64,000 nt of DNA, taken from positions 3,596,001-3,660,000 of the forward strand of contig CADCXD010000002.1 of assembly GCA_902806575.1 (NCBI GenBank). Reading direction: 5' to 3'. Origin of the DNA: Jackrogersella multiformis (lineage: Eukaryota; Ascomycota; Sordariomycetes; Xylariales; Hypoxylaceae). A model generated the notes under the pieces. The model saw nothing but the letters and a program-made list of their open reading frames with translations. It had not been told where the DNA came from and ran no database searches. Positions 46,493 to 57,744 of this stretch are shown here, one piece after another; position 1 is the first letter of the stretch; every line of letters starts with the position of its first letter. Both the position numbers and the translations under genes were made by a program.

Positions 46493-46816
46493 AAGGCACT
46501 TCTAGTGAATCAATGGTAGGTAGCTGGAATTGTGGCTTATGTAGCCAGCGATGTATAAGAATCGGTGGTCGTTATTGTTATTATTATTATTCGTATTCAG
46601 ATGTACTAAGTTCATTATATTATCTTATGAGTAAATTGGTCGATCAGCTGGATACCTAGGTCATAGCTTTTATTCTTACGACATTCAGACTCCTCCCTGT
46701 ATTATTATAGAGTACTCGTATTGCAATCGGCATTCTGAATTCATAGCATCAATTACTTTGACATATCGTTATGCCTCACCCATCTGTCCATCGCAAGTCG
46801 CAGATCTCCTTGTCCC
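46493..46816. other. Convergent intergenic gap
   Basis: About 320 bases between the ends of the lectin gene and the NmrA-like gene, with a TTATTATTATTATTC run near 46577. Probably terminators; nothing else seen. Confidence 0.55.
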
Positions 46817-47761
46817 TCACGAGCGACGCGTCTTGTCGAACGGGCTCTCCTCAACCAGCCAGCTCTCCATCGTCAACATCCCGGGGTGCTCCTTGCGCCG
46901 AGCCGCCACGTCTGCCTTGTAGCCGTCGCTCGCGAACCAGCCGATCATCAAGGATAGCTCGCCGACCATGTACGTCAGGACGCTCCCTAAGAACCAGTAG
47001 CTCACCGGAGCCGGGGATCCCGTCGCCTTGGTGAAGGAGGCGTTGAGCTGTTCCCAGCTCAGCTGGTCGCCTGCGAGCCCGACGGCCCTCCCATTCCAGC
47101 GCTCGGGGTCGGCGAACGCCTTTGCGGCAAAGACACCGATGTCAGACGTGGCGACCCACTGCAGAGGTTTGTTCCCCACGTGGTTGTGCAGCGCGGCCAG
47201 GAAGACCTTGGTCGGGAGCCCGGGGGCCAAGTTGTCCATGAACGCGACCGGGCGCAGGACCGTCCAGTTCATGCTTGCGCCCGGCTTTCCCTGGCCCGTG
47301 GCATCGCGGAGGTGTCGCTCGATGTGGTGCTTGCTCTGGAAGTGAGGAATCGGGGTCGGGTTCTCCCACGATGCTTCGTCGCCGCCGCGCTCGACGCTGC
47401 TGTACACAAAGTGCTTGATGCCGGACCCGATGGACTCGTCGATGAGCGCCTTGCCCTGGGCGACTTCGCTTTCGAGAGTCACACCTTTCCCTACCGAGAT
47501 CTGGACCGAGTAGACGCCCCATATAGGTTGCGAATGAGCTTTTCGAGCTTCTTGGAAGAGGCCGGGGACATCGTCTAGATTTCCCTCCACGAGCTTGATC
47601 GAGGTCGACTTCTGGGCGAGCCGCTTGGCGCTGGAGCTATTGGCGTCCCGTGTGATGGCGAGGATCGTGAATTCGTTGGGGCTCTGGCTGAGGAGTGCTT
47701 CGATCACTGCGCCTCCTTGCTTTCCCGTAGCGCCTGTGATTAGAAGGACTTTGGATGTCAT
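46817..47761 (-). CDS. NmrA-like NAD(P)-binding family protein
   Basis: A 314-residue intronless protein with an N-terminal Rossmann fold. The glycine-rich loop is ITGATGKQGGAVIEALL (GxxGxxG at residues 10-16), followed by ILAITRDANSSSAKRLAQ, EGNLDDVPGLFQEARKA, the strand HFVYSSVERGG and FQSKHHIERHLRD, all characteristic of the NmrA/HSCARG group of atypical short-chain dehydrogenases. These proteins usually lack the catalytic Tyr-Lys pair and act as redox sensors or as reductases; the present one keeps SSVERGG in place of a catalytic Tyr, so a binding or sensing role is as likely as catalysis. No targeting signal, so cytosolic. Overlapping frames at 47028-47578 are shadows. Possible partner in the neighbouring redox genes (inference). 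Confidence 0.9.
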   Translation of the reverse strand: MTSKVLLITGATGKQGGAVIEALLSQSPNEFTILAITRDANSSSAKRLAQKSTSIKLVEGNLDDVPGLFQEARKAHSQPIWGVYSVQISVGKGVTLESEVAQGKALIDESIGSGIKHFVYSSVERGGDEASWENPTPIPHFQSKHHIERHLRDATGQGKPGASMNWTVLRPVAFMDNLAPGLPTKVFLAALHNHVGNKPLQWVATSDIGVFAAKAFADPERWNGRAVGLAGDQLSWEQLNASFTKATGSPAPVSYWFLGSVLTYMVGELSLMIGWFASDGYKADVAARRKEHPGMLTMESWLVEESPFDKTRRS

Positions 47762-48255
47762 GGTAAATTATCGTCAAGTTGGCGATGCCTGTGTCTAGCT
47801 GTGCTACCTAGGGAGGTGAAGTAATAATGTAGGGTTCCCTATTTAGACCATCGTCTGAGAGCAATCGCGTCTGCATTAGGTACGTTAACGTTCCCATATC
47901 AAAGTTTGGCCGGCCCAGTGCCCCTTGACACCCCCTTTCGGTGAATTCGGGCCAGGGTGGCCCATGGAATACCATGCCGAGTCGAACCTTTCGGGCGAGG
48001 CCCAGTCTAAACCTACATGCACGACGAACGCCTCGTAAGACGGTATTGGCCTGTTTGGGGACATGCGGAAGATTTTTTATGGATTTATTAGATCCGTTCC
48101 CGTCCGATGTCTCACATTCCCTGCCTGTATCACTTTGGTCAACATAGGTAGCCGTCGACGATCGCCTTAAGGGCGGTAGGTATAGTACCTTGCGCCCAAC
48201 TTTGCGCCTCATACTCTACGTCGCTCGAGTCGAGCACGCCCTCTCGGCCGTCGCA
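47762..48255. promoter_or_regulatory. Divergent promoter region
   Basis: About 490 bases between the NmrA-like gene (leftward) and the NTF2-like gene (rightward), so both promoters lie here. The frame at 47808-48212 (minus) lacks any domain. No box can be assigned with confidence. Confidence 0.5.
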
Positions 48256-48840
48256 ATGGACGAGGTCCGCGCCCGCCGACTCTGCACGATCCATGCGCTA
48301 CTGGACGGCTACGGGAGCCTCTCAGTCCCGCATCTCCTCGGGAACCTGTCGCTAGACTTCCAGCACCAGGTGCTGCCAGAAAGCCTGGGCATGAAGCCCC
48401 GCGACAGGGAGGCGTTCGCCCAGCACGCGGCCGGGATCTTTAGCATATTCGACGAATTCAGGATGGTTCCGAAGTCGATCATCGACGACGGGCCAGCAAA
48501 CATGGCCGTGGTTCACGCACAGATGCAAGGGATACTCAAGGGCGGGGCCGGGAACTGGACAAACGAGTGCGTTATGATGATCCGGCTATCCCCGGATGGA
48601 ACCCAAGTCGTTAGCGTTGTAGAGTTCGTGGACAGCGCAAAGGCGTTGGAGATGGCTTGGAAGCACGCACCGGATAATTTTGGATGCAATGGCTTGGACG
48701 CTCGCCGGTGGAAGAGGAACAAAGAGGACGACGACGAACCGGCTGGCTCTAAGCCGATGACGTTATTGTTAGGATTGGGGCTTGCTCAGATCATTGCTGT
48801 GATAGTCTTGTTGTATTTGGCTCAGGGTGTGGTCTTCTAG
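48256..48840 (+). CDS. NTF2-like protein with C-terminal membrane anchor
   Basis: Starting at the ATG at 48256, the frame encodes 194 residues. Residues about 5-145 match the SnoaL/NTF2-like cone fold: LLDGYGSLSVPHLLGNLSLD, REAFAQHAAGIFSIFDEF, SIIDDGPANMAVVHAQMQGI, WTNECVMMIRLSPDGTQV, VEFVDSAKALEMAWKHAP. Such small domains in fungi act as isomerases/cyclases or simply bind ligands. After a charged linker (KRNKEDDDEPAGSK), one hydrophobic helix (LLLGLGLAQIIAVIVLLYLA, about residues 168-188) ends the protein, an unusual tail anchor for the family. The frame is open upstream to 48190, but that stretch lacks family sequence, so the later ATG is preferred. The pair with the divergent NmrA-like gene suggests shared regulation. 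Confidence 0.8.
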   Translation: MDEVRARRLCTIHALLDGYGSLSVPHLLGNLSLDFQHQVLPESLGMKPRDREAFAQHAAGIFSIFDEFRMVPKSIIDDGPANMAVVHAQMQGILKGGAGNWTNECVMMIRLSPDGTQVVSVVEFVDSAKALEMAWKHAPDNFGCNGLDARRWKRNKEDDDEPAGSKPMTLLLGLGLAQIIAVIVLLYLAQGVVF

Positions 48841-49328
48841 GTTTAAGGGGGGGAAGTCCGAGACACCATTTCGAACTATGGCCGTCAACGTCGAGGTTCA
48901 TGGCTTGCCTCAGGGGGGGCTTTGCTTGCATATAAAATAAGCTCCATTTAGATGCCCGACTCTTTGCATTCGAACTTAATAGATAGGCGCTCGGTAATTA
49001 TAGTACAAGTGCTCGGTTCATTCACCAACCTAGTATACTCTACGGAGATCAAGTGTATTTCAGTTGATGTACATACGTATGTTTTATTATGCACCTCAAT
49101 CTATGTAATAGGTAGGTAGGTAGGTAGGTAGGAGGCATGTACAGGTATCGAGTCGCGAAACAAAGTTCTAATAACACCCAACTCCCATCCCGACTCGAAA
49201 CTTAGAGAGCTTTGAACGAGTGCTAATTTTTTTATGACCCATGATATGGGTAGAGAGAGAGGAGTGCGGTGTGGATAGGGAGATAGTTTTACACCCACCC
49301 CCGACGTTGGAAAAAGTGATTGTCCTCT
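48841..49328. other. Convergent intergenic gap with GGTA microsatellite
   Basis: About 490 bases between the ends of the NTF2-like gene and the DUF1772 gene. It contains a (GGTA)n microsatellite at 49109-49132 and otherwise nothing recognised. Confidence 0.55.
49109..49132. repeat. GGTA microsatellite
   Basis: Six consecutive GGTA units. Simple repeat, related in sequence to the dispersed ACCTAGGTA motif. Confidence 0.75.
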
Positions 49329-49926
49329 CTAGTGTTGTTTCAACAGCTGGAATAGAGCCAGCGAGCCAGCGACAACGGGGGTGACGAGGCGTACGGTGTT
49401 GTACTTGATCCATTTCCGAACGTAGTTCTCAGCCTCCTTAGGGTCAGACCTGCCTTTAGGCTCGCGCAGGGCGTCAATCTTCGCGTTGATCGGCTGCATG
49501 TTCGCTGCAGAATGCACGACCGTGATAATATGGCATAGCGCCGAGACAGCGTACAGCCTCCAGTCGCCTAGCCTGCCGTCCGGCCCCTGGGTCGAGGCTA
49601 CATAAGATGTGTAGGCGTAGCCGAAGATTCCCAGCGTGCTGATGGGTCTGAAGAATTGGTTGCCCACGACCCAAAATACAGGCCACTGGCGGCCAAGCAG
49701 CCGGGCGCGAGCCGCATGGTCTGGCGACGTTGGCGGCGGGAAGTCGACGAGCAATGCGGGCCCGCCCATGAATGATTGGGTGATGGCATTTCCTATTTCG
49801 AGATATTTAGCAATAGTCTCGTCTGGCTTGGTCTAATAATTCCGATCTTGCATTCTACTAACCAAACAGGATGAAGGAAAAAGCAATAGTGGTCCCTAGG
49901 ACTGCCTCGGCGGGGATGATAGACAT
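49329..49926 (-). CDS. DUF1772 membrane protein (anthrone-oxygenase-like family)
   Basis: Two exons (49926-49863 and 49792-49329) joined in phase 1 give 175 residues. The short first exon encodes MSIIPAEAVLGTTIAFSFIL, a membrane helix, and continues across the intron as FGNAITQSFMGGPALLVDFP, the family's N-terminal signature. Then come the loop ARLLGRQWPVFWVVGNQFFR, two further hydrophobic segments (STLGIFGYAYTSYVAS and RLYAVSALCHIITVVHSAAN) and the C-terminal motif RKWIKYNTVRLVTPVVAGSL. This is the DUF1772 fold shared with fungal anthrone oxygenases of aromatic polyketide pathways, but many members have no known substrate. The second exon alone, starting at MGGPALLVDF, lacks the first helix, so the two-exon model is preferred. 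Its position beside a P450 and a flavin monooxygenase is suggestive. Confidence 0.85.
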
Positions 49927-51002
49927 ATTTAATGATCGCGATATATCGACCCTTTTTTGTCTTTCGTTTCTATTTGTGGTGATAAAGAGAGCTAGGTATG
50001 ATGGTATCTCGATGTTTTGGATGATCTTCTCAGGCACATGTAGAATTCACAGGCAATATACTTATATGTTGATGATATGTCATCCGGATCGATGCTCTAT
50101 CTGTAAACGTCACCTTGTTTGCGCTTCGAGCGGAACCTCGCGTAAGTCGGAACCCTTCGCTCATCGTTTAAGGCCGTACAATCCGCGACTTAGTGGTACG
50201 ACAATGAAACGCCTCGACGAGCCACTGGCCATGGAAGCTTATTACCTATCTAGGCTAGGTAGGGAATGATCAGTCGAACTCTTTGTGCGTATATGCGTAT
50301 GTGCGTATAGGTAGGACAGTGCTTACCGTCACGCAAGCTTTTCCACGTCGGTGCCGAGAGCCTAAGTCGTATAAGTGCCGAAGCTTGCGTCGGTAAACAC
50401 GTCAATATCTTACGGCATTGGCCTCTTTGGCCCGCCGTCATATCGATTACGAATAATAAACTGCCGTCATTACTCAGCCAGTCTGACATCGGTTGGAGTA
50501 GAGGCCGTTGCTCCGTCGACGCTACATTTCAAGGTGTCCAGCAGAGACGGCCACCGAGCCGCTTTGTTGGCCTTATAGGTGTAACTGTAACTATCCGACC
50601 GGACCAACGGGTCATCTTATTAATATAATATCACATGTGTTCAAGTCATATTAGGTGTGTTAATGCCTAATCATATTTTGTGTAATCTAGATTCGACATG
50701 TTCGACGGCGGATTGGTTATGAATAGCTTCACTTCATGAGTGGGCCTATATCTGTGACTTGATCAAGTTTGTAATATATGGCTACCTAGGTACCTATGGC
50801 TAACTACCTAATCTTTATCCATAATAGAATCGTGGTTGGAACTTTTAACATTACCCACCACCTTAGGTAACATTATCCATGCGTAAGTCTAGTTGGTATT
50901 GCAACGACCGTAACCCAACCGTCTACCTAGATCCCTCCTATCCCCTTCTATCCCTTACTTGACCCGCCACCAATGTTTCATTCTTTCATTACGCAGTCTA
51001 CC
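49927..51002. other. Intergenic stretch
   Basis: About 1.1 kb between the DUF1772 gene and the end of the P450 gene. Contains TACCTAGGTA at 50783-50792 and CTAGGTAGG near 50252. Short frames at 49871-50578 show no domain. The left side holds the DUF1772 promoter. Confidence 0.55.
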
Positions 51003-52804
51003 CTATACAATCTCCATCTTCCCGACACTCTTCTCCGCGCCTTTCAGGAACTCCTCCTTTTCTCGCTCGTACGTCTCACTAGATTCGGCCCAAAGACGTA
51101 GCGCCTCCTCCTTGCGAGCCTGACTTCTGGGCTCAAATGCCATCTCGAAAGGATCGGGCTTGATAATTAAGAGAGAATTTGACTTGTCCAGCGGAACCGG
51201 CAGCTCGTTTCCGGTAATCGGGTCCTTCTTGGCCTTAAGGTTGAAGCACCAGCTGAGCGCGGCGCACGCTACTATTAGTTCGTCCTGCGTGAGCGTCTGT
51301 CCTAAGCATTGACGCTGGCCCCAGCCGAACGAAGTCATGCCCTTGATGTTTGGATAAGTGGTCAGGGGCTCCTGGTACGTCGGCCACCCGGATTCCAGCC
51401 AGCGCTCGGGGCGGAAGTTTTCCGGGTCGGGGTACTTCTGAGGATTGCGAAGGAATGCCCTGCTGGGTATTAGTATCTAGTAGAGTAGGTAGATTAACAA
51501 TATGAATATTATACACATACCAATCAAGAGGGAGGATCCTCGTTCCCTTGGGGAGGAAGTACCCCCGGAATTCATCGTCCGCCTCCATCTCATGCGCGAC
51601 TCCTTGAAGCTGCCCGTTAGTCACGTATCAATCAACAAGATGTTCGGTATGAACTAACCGGATGGTACGTTAGGCTTCCATCGCAACGTTTCCTTTATGC
51701 AAGCTCGGAGAATTGGCAGATTGGGCGTATCGTCGAGAGTCGGTAGTCGCCCCTCGCAAGCCTCGTCGACTTCCTTCTGCACCGCCGCTTGCCACTTCGG
51801 ATGGTGTATCATGGATACTAACCAGTACGATAGAGGACCGGCTACCGTGAAGATGCCGACGAGAGCCATCATCCCTATCACGCAGGAGGCCTCGTAATCG
51901 CCGGACATGTTCGAGCGCTTCTCCCCCTTTTCGAGATACTTGCGAGTGATGCAGTCTCTTTGCTGACCCTTGGCCATCTTCTCGCGCGTGTTCTGTAGGC
52001 GGTTCATCCACATCTCCTGCTGTCTGTCGTGTCGCTTGCGCTCGGCGATCTTCCAGGGGTTTAGGAACATAGGCAGATGCCAAAGCGGAGTCAAAACGTT
52101 GGTGATGGGCCCGGCCGGCGACATCTGTCTTAAAAGGCCCCATGCGTCTGCCGTGGTCTGCTCGCTTATGTCGACGTCGTCCCACGCCAGTTGGCACATG
52201 ATCTTGGCCGACATGTCCTCCAAGGAGAACTGGAAATCGTCGGGGTTCTCGATGAGCCGGGCGAGCCAGCGCTTCGCTTCGTGATACATCACACCGTTGT
52301 ATTGGGAGTTACTTGCATCCATCAGGTACGAGTGAGTGAATTTGCGCTGTCGGGCCCAGTACTCTGACTCGCGTGTTACTAAAGAGCGAAGATAGGAGAT
52401 CTCGTTAGGTACTCACGGTTTCTCCCCATCAGCGGGAGGTACTCCATCGATCCATGAGTGCTCTTCGAGTCGAATAGCGACCTGATCATCGGTCTATCCG
52501 AGTTATTCTTCGCTCGCTTCACCAATAATTCCTCGGCCACCTTCTCGTCGGAGACGATGAGGAACTTGGCCCCGAGCATCTCCGTGAAGTAGAACCCATT
52601 CGTACCGGCGTACTGATCTGACCACTCCTTGAACTTCAGCCACATGTACTGGATAGGAAGATCATGTATACGGCCAATGTACGGCAGCAGGGCCGGACCG
52701 GGGATTTTGCCCGGGTGGTTTATCTCCTTGTACAGCTTATACAGGTGGAAGGCGACAAAGCCGACTAGGGCGGCACAGAGGACCGCGGATGTGAACAGTT
52801 GCAT
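51003..52804 (-). CDS. Cytochrome P450 monooxygenase
   Basis: Four exons (52804-52417, 52363-51659, 51602-51521, 51459-51003) fit in phase for 543 residues. An N-terminal anchor helix (residues about 2-24, FTSAVLCAALVGFVAFHLY) fits an ER membrane enzyme, followed by the proline-rich hinge GKIPGPALLPYIGRIHDLP. Signature elements: I-helix IGMMALVGIFTVAGPLSYWL (with Ala-Gly but Ser in place of the usual Thr), K-helix ExxR in KETLRW (near residue 354), PERF-type FRPERW (407-412), and the haem loop FGWGQRQCLG with axial ligand Cys443. The overall look is that of fungal tailoring P450s related to the CYP64/OrdA-like group, not the housekeeping CYP51 or CYP61. It needs a separate P450 reductase, not in this window. 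Substrate unknown. The I-helix Ser-for-Thr change may affect oxygen activation. Confidence 0.93.
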
Positions 52805-54692
52805 GATCAACCGCTGTGGGTGAATAGAATCGTATGTATATGCAAACGCGTCAAAAGCAAATCTGAGGAATGGTTACGGGACGGAGTGACAATGACACAC
52901 ACTCCCGGGTCGAAAGTATCGTAGGGCTATCATATGATTTAAACTACCTACTGTAGTACCAAACCACTCAATGATACGTCTGCTTGCGGTAACTTCTGTC
53001 GACGGTGGTAATGATAAGGGTCGCTCGGCATTCGAGGGCGGTGGTTCGATGCGTCCAGGCTCGATCGGGCGTCCACTTCCTAGTCTCACATCGAAGTCTC
53101 TTCGGGCATTAGATCCTATCGTAGCCAGCCCTGCTTGCGTATTTATGCTTTTTAAGTTCATATTTTTCTAGAACGGCTAAGGCAGTTCTAAGAATACATT
53201 TCAGGTGCCTGGAGTCCGAAACAGCTCATGCAGAGCAGCCCTCAGATCTCCTAAGACCTAGGTACCCGCCTAGCTTGGCAGCGTTGACTAACAATGATCC
53301 ATTGCCAGGATGGCAAGGGTCGATGGGCTGAAAAAAGCCACCCGAGATACGTCGTATAGATGTGCAAATAGATCAAATAGATCAAGTCCGGCAAGGTAAG
53401 TCCGGATATCTCGAATCTGCCTATGTAGGCAACGATATAATCGAGGCGCAATGCTGTGCTACGAACCCTCACTTACAGCTTGTCTACCCTGAGAGGGTTG
53501 CAATATGGCACGACTCTACGGGCTAAGGCGCAGAATGTTTCCTTCCGGCAATTTAAGCATCCGACTCTGAGCAATCTAAGCTGTATGTAGATGGAGAGAC
53601 GGCAGTCTCAAATGCCCTAACGATCGAACTATGCGACTGAAATGTGGTGGATATTAATGACTCTCTAAGATGGGATGTATATGAGCACATCCTCTCAAAC
53701 TATCGATATATTGCATACCTTCCCGCGTGTAGGGGGTAGGTACCCACATGCATGCAAGATGCCAGGCCAAAAGTCCCTGGAGGCGTCGAGATGTCATTAC
53801 GGCTCGAGAGAAGTAGGTGGACGATCGGAACGGTCAGACCTAGCAACGATTGCCCGTGCCTTGCTGCCTGCTACCTAGCATGTGGTCCCCTCGAGGCTTG
53901 AGCCGCCCTAAGAGCTAATGCCGGACTAAGGAAGCAGTCCAACCCAGGCTTTCTGGTATAACTCTAAAGCCCAGACGTCTCAGCCCAATAGGCAAAGACG
54001 TTTTATGTTCTGTGGTCGTGGGTGGCTGTGGCTAAGACCTCTCTCGCCGGTTTGTACTCCACCCATAGGGAGCTCCTCTCCCTTCCGATACGAATCTAAC
54101 GAGACTAGTCGGATGTTGGCTTCACAGGCTGAGGGACGAAGCCGGTCCATATATGCCCGTGACGGCGCCTGCAGGATGCCGGATGTCGTTAAATGTCTCC
54201 ATTATAGGTACGATGTTTTGATATGCATCTGGACCGGTAGGATTTCTGATATTTAAGGCGTATGAGAGGTTGGATATGCTCGCCGTAGGTAGGAGACTGG
54301 CAACGTAAGATTTGGGGTACCGGCGAATGTCAAAATCGAACAAGCCAATGGCTGTTCCAGGAGGCTCGCGCTTATGTGGACAGGAATGCTCTTCGGGCCC
54401 GAGCAGGATGGGAGGGTTGGTACAGACACATCAGCCGCAGGTAATGACGGCAGACTCGCACGGCCGACTGGCGTCAAAAGCATGTGCGATCTTCAAAGTG
54501 ACACCCGGTAGTCCGGTACGACTGGCGTTCCCGTTCCTTTATATTATGAGTAACGTGGTGTTATTTGTTGAAGCGACCTAGTCAGCTTAGCGATCAATGT
54601 TCACCCTAGTCACTCGTCCACCAACCATCTTGCTCATCTTCTTGGCCTCATAGAACCGAAGCTACTAAGTCTCAAGTCTAACTGGAAACGAG
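52805..54692. other. 1.9 kb gene-free stretch between divergent genes
   Basis: Lies between the start of the P450 gene (leftward) and that of the flavin monooxygenase gene (rightward), so it holds both promoters. ACCTAGGTACC-type motif near 53259. Frames around 54253-54581 and 53675-53878 show no domain. I see no transcription factor gene in the gap. Confidence 0.55.
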
Positions 54693-56373
54693 ATGGGCTC
54701 CCTTCATGATAGCAACTGCAAACCGGTGGGAACGTACCCGCCGTCGGGTATCGATGTCCTTATTGTTGGTACGGGGCTTGCAGGACTAACAGCGTCCATT
54801 GAATGTGTGCGCAAGGGTCATAACGTGCGAGTTCTCGAACGCCATGATGACATCAATACCGCAGGTATGTGGCTTGAATCAATGCAACGCGCCTCATGCA
54901 ATATAAGCCGAGATAATGACACTTCTCCTGCCGCATCTAGGAGACATGTACTTCATGGGCCACAGTGCCACCAGGTTCTTTCGACACTGGCCAAATCTTT
55001 CGAGAGAGTATGACTTGATATCCATGAACAACGCATGGATTGAGACCTTCAAGCACGATGGCGAACGAGTCATCACGCCGCTGAAGGTTTCAGAGCGCCT
55101 GCGTCAAGAAGGCATGGACCCAAACACTCCGCCGGGCGCTTTTCAGATGCGCCCGCTCATCTACCGGATGTATCTGAACGAGATGGAGAGGCAGGGGATC
55201 AAGATCAACTTCGGCCAGCGCGTCGTCGACTATTACGAAGACGAGTCACGCCAAAAGGCAGGTGTCATAACGGAGAAAGGCGACAAGTTCGAGGCCGACG
55301 TTGTAATCGCCGCGGACGGTGTCGGCTCCAAGTGCCAAAAGCTGGTAGGCGGACAGGTCAGGGCGATGAGCGCCGGTAGGGCGATGTGGCGCGCAGCCTT
55401 CCCGATTCATCATTTAGATAAGAACCCTCAGCTGAGAGATTTCCTAAAGATGGGAGGCGAGAACAGGGACGAGCCAATAGTTAGGACATGGCTTGGGTAA
55501 GTGGCGCATCTATTGCATATAGCCGCGAAAATCCCTATTTTCAATGTCTCTCAGCTAATTGTCTCGAACCTCTAGTCCAGGAACATATGCAATGGTCTTA
55601 ATTCGCCGAGAGACTTGTGTGTGGATCATGAACCACGACGTGAGCATCGCTCAGCTATTCCCTAATCGAGTATGCTAATCAAGGGGCAGGTTACCGGCTC
55701 CGAGGAAGAGAGCTGGACTCACACAATCGAGTCTGACGATGTCCTGAACAACATGGACAAAGGGTTAGGCCCCTACCCGTGGGACCCAAGGATCAAGGAG
55801 CTCGTCAAGGTGACACCGCCCAAGACAATCATCAACTTCGAGCTGTTCTGGCGCAACCCGCAGCCGTCTTGGACCTCCCCGGGTGCCCGCGTGGTGCTCC
55901 TCGGCGACGCTGCGCATTCCTTCCTGCCCGCGTCCGGCAACGGTGCGACGCAAGCGATCGAGGACGCCGTCTCGCTGGCCACCTGCCTTCAGCTGGGAGG
56001 CAAGCAAAACCTGCGCGAGGCCGTCCAGACGCACGTACGCTTCCGCTTCATCCGCTGCTCGTGCGCGCAGAAGATGGGGTTCTCCAACGCCGAGCTGCTC
56101 CAGCACCCCGACTGGCGAAAGGTGAAGGTCAACCCGAAGCTGGCGCAGCCCAAGCTGCCGAGCTGGATCTTCAAGCACGATCCCGAGCAGTACGCCTATG
56201 ACAACTACGAGAAGATGGTCGACACCATTAGGAAAGGCATTCCTTTCGACCAGGTCGACACGGTGCCGCCGAACTACCCGCCTGGCTACAAGTACGAGCC
56301 TTGGAACATCGACGACATGCAGAGGGATGTAGACAATGCCACCGTCAGCATGGGATCTGGGAACTGGGATTAG
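54693..56373 (+). CDS. FAD-dependent monooxygenase (salicylate-hydroxylase-like, class A)
   Basis: Four exons (54693-54864, 54941-55496, 55576-55639, 55690-56373) close in phase for 491 residues. Class A flavoprotein hydroxylase hallmarks are complete: GxGxxG in VLIVGTGLAGLTASIE (residues 22-37), the DG motif VVIAADGVGSK (Asp183), and the GD motif VVLLGDAAHSFLPASGNGAT (Asp337). The C-terminal region (FIRCSCAQKMGFSNAELLQH, then NYPPGYKYEPWNIDDMQRDV) is typical of fungal single-component aromatic ring hydroxylases. NAD(P)H and O2 are expected co-substrates, with a phenol-type substrate. No signal peptide; cytosolic. It may belong to aromatic catabolism or to tailoring of a secondary metabolite with the neighbouring P450 and DUF1772 protein (inference). 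Start chosen as the first ATG before the Rossmann strand. Confidence 0.93.
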
Positions 56374-57744
56374 AAGATGATTTGACTCAACGTTCAGGAT
56401 AAACGGTGCATGCCAGGTAAAGTCTGTTTAGAATCTTGTTATAAAGTACAGGTCAGGTAGATTTAGGTAGATTTACCCATCAATAGATGAGAATTGGTTC
56501 CTTTTTGTCCCCATTATGCCGTGCTCCTTTATCTAGGTACCAGGATAACTCTCACGTGATCTCTTTATGCTGCAGCACCAGCATGGATTTTGTGCGATTT
56601 TCGTGTTGTATCCGAAAGTGCCGAAAATGAGGGAGGAGTGGTGATAGGTGATGATAATGATGGATGGCCTCACACGATGATTGCAGAATATCGTTTATTT
56701 ATCCACCATATTTCCCTAGTATATAATATAGTAGGTAAGCAACACCATTCATTCCTTTCGTGATATTTGACCCTCTCATCCTTCCCAGCCCCTCAGTGGG
56801 CATCCTCCGTGCGAACTCTTCAGGAAGGTAGACGAGCAGATGATCCACCTACCAATGCTTAAACGTCTTACTCAACTTTAGTTCCGATTGGCTCTTGGCA
56901 ATCCTATATCTTGAGGCCTAAGATGAAGATCCTAGACCATAGTGGCTGTACCATGAGTTCCAGAACGATGCGTCGAGGCATATAATCCTTGGCTTTGAAT
57001 AGTTACCTGTCTAAAGAATGCAGCACTGCCTAACCCCGGTAGATTCAAACTCGGATTGAAATTCCGATATCGCGTCTCCGCTAGCAGGTCGGCAGTCCTA
57101 CCCTCCTCGTTACGCTTGCGGTCGGCGTCGTGTTGTCGGCAGGTGTCTTTTGTGAGCAGGTCTACCTGTTAAGATGGGTGAGGCAGTACGACTTGGGATA
57201 CTCTGGCAGATTTGAGCTATGGTTTAGCCACCTTGTTGTCAGTTGTCAGTATGTACACTAAGAAGGTTGGTCCCCGTTTACAAGTAACCCGCTCCTCAAT
57301 CGAAAACACCCAGAGCTAATATTCAACACTGGCTTCTACTTGTGATTTATATTACAGCCCCCAAGCTTATCATCACAGCGCTCCTCTACAGTCTTATCGA
57401 TCATGAAACTACGAACCTCCTAGACACATACATCGTGCGCGCCTACGCCTCTGCTAACTGGATATGGCCCGTACGGTGCCAACTAGTTAGACTTCGAGAG
57501 TTGGAGCTGTGCCTTGACGACCGCAATGTCATTATTCCATGGCAATGAATTTCTCTCACTCGAACCCCTGTTTGTTATCATTGTCGTATTTCCAGTTAAT
57601 CCCTGGTTTGATTTCATAGTCGTTGTGAATATATTCTACTGTCTAGTCATATTTCCTTATGAAGTTGGCTTATAAGTACATATTTACATGGCCTCCAAAA
57701 CTGACTCCGGAAGTCTGCCACTATTCAAGAACGTCTTATACACT
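56374..57744. other. Convergent intergenic stretch
   Basis: About 1.4 kb between the ends of the flavin monooxygenase and sedolisin genes. One 68-codon frame (57342-57548) without a domain. No repeat or RNA gene recognised. Confidence 0.55.

Noticed and set aside
47142..47578. 126- and 132-codon frames within the NmrA-like gene
   Set aside because: Other-frame and opposite-strand shadows of the NmrA-like coding sequence.
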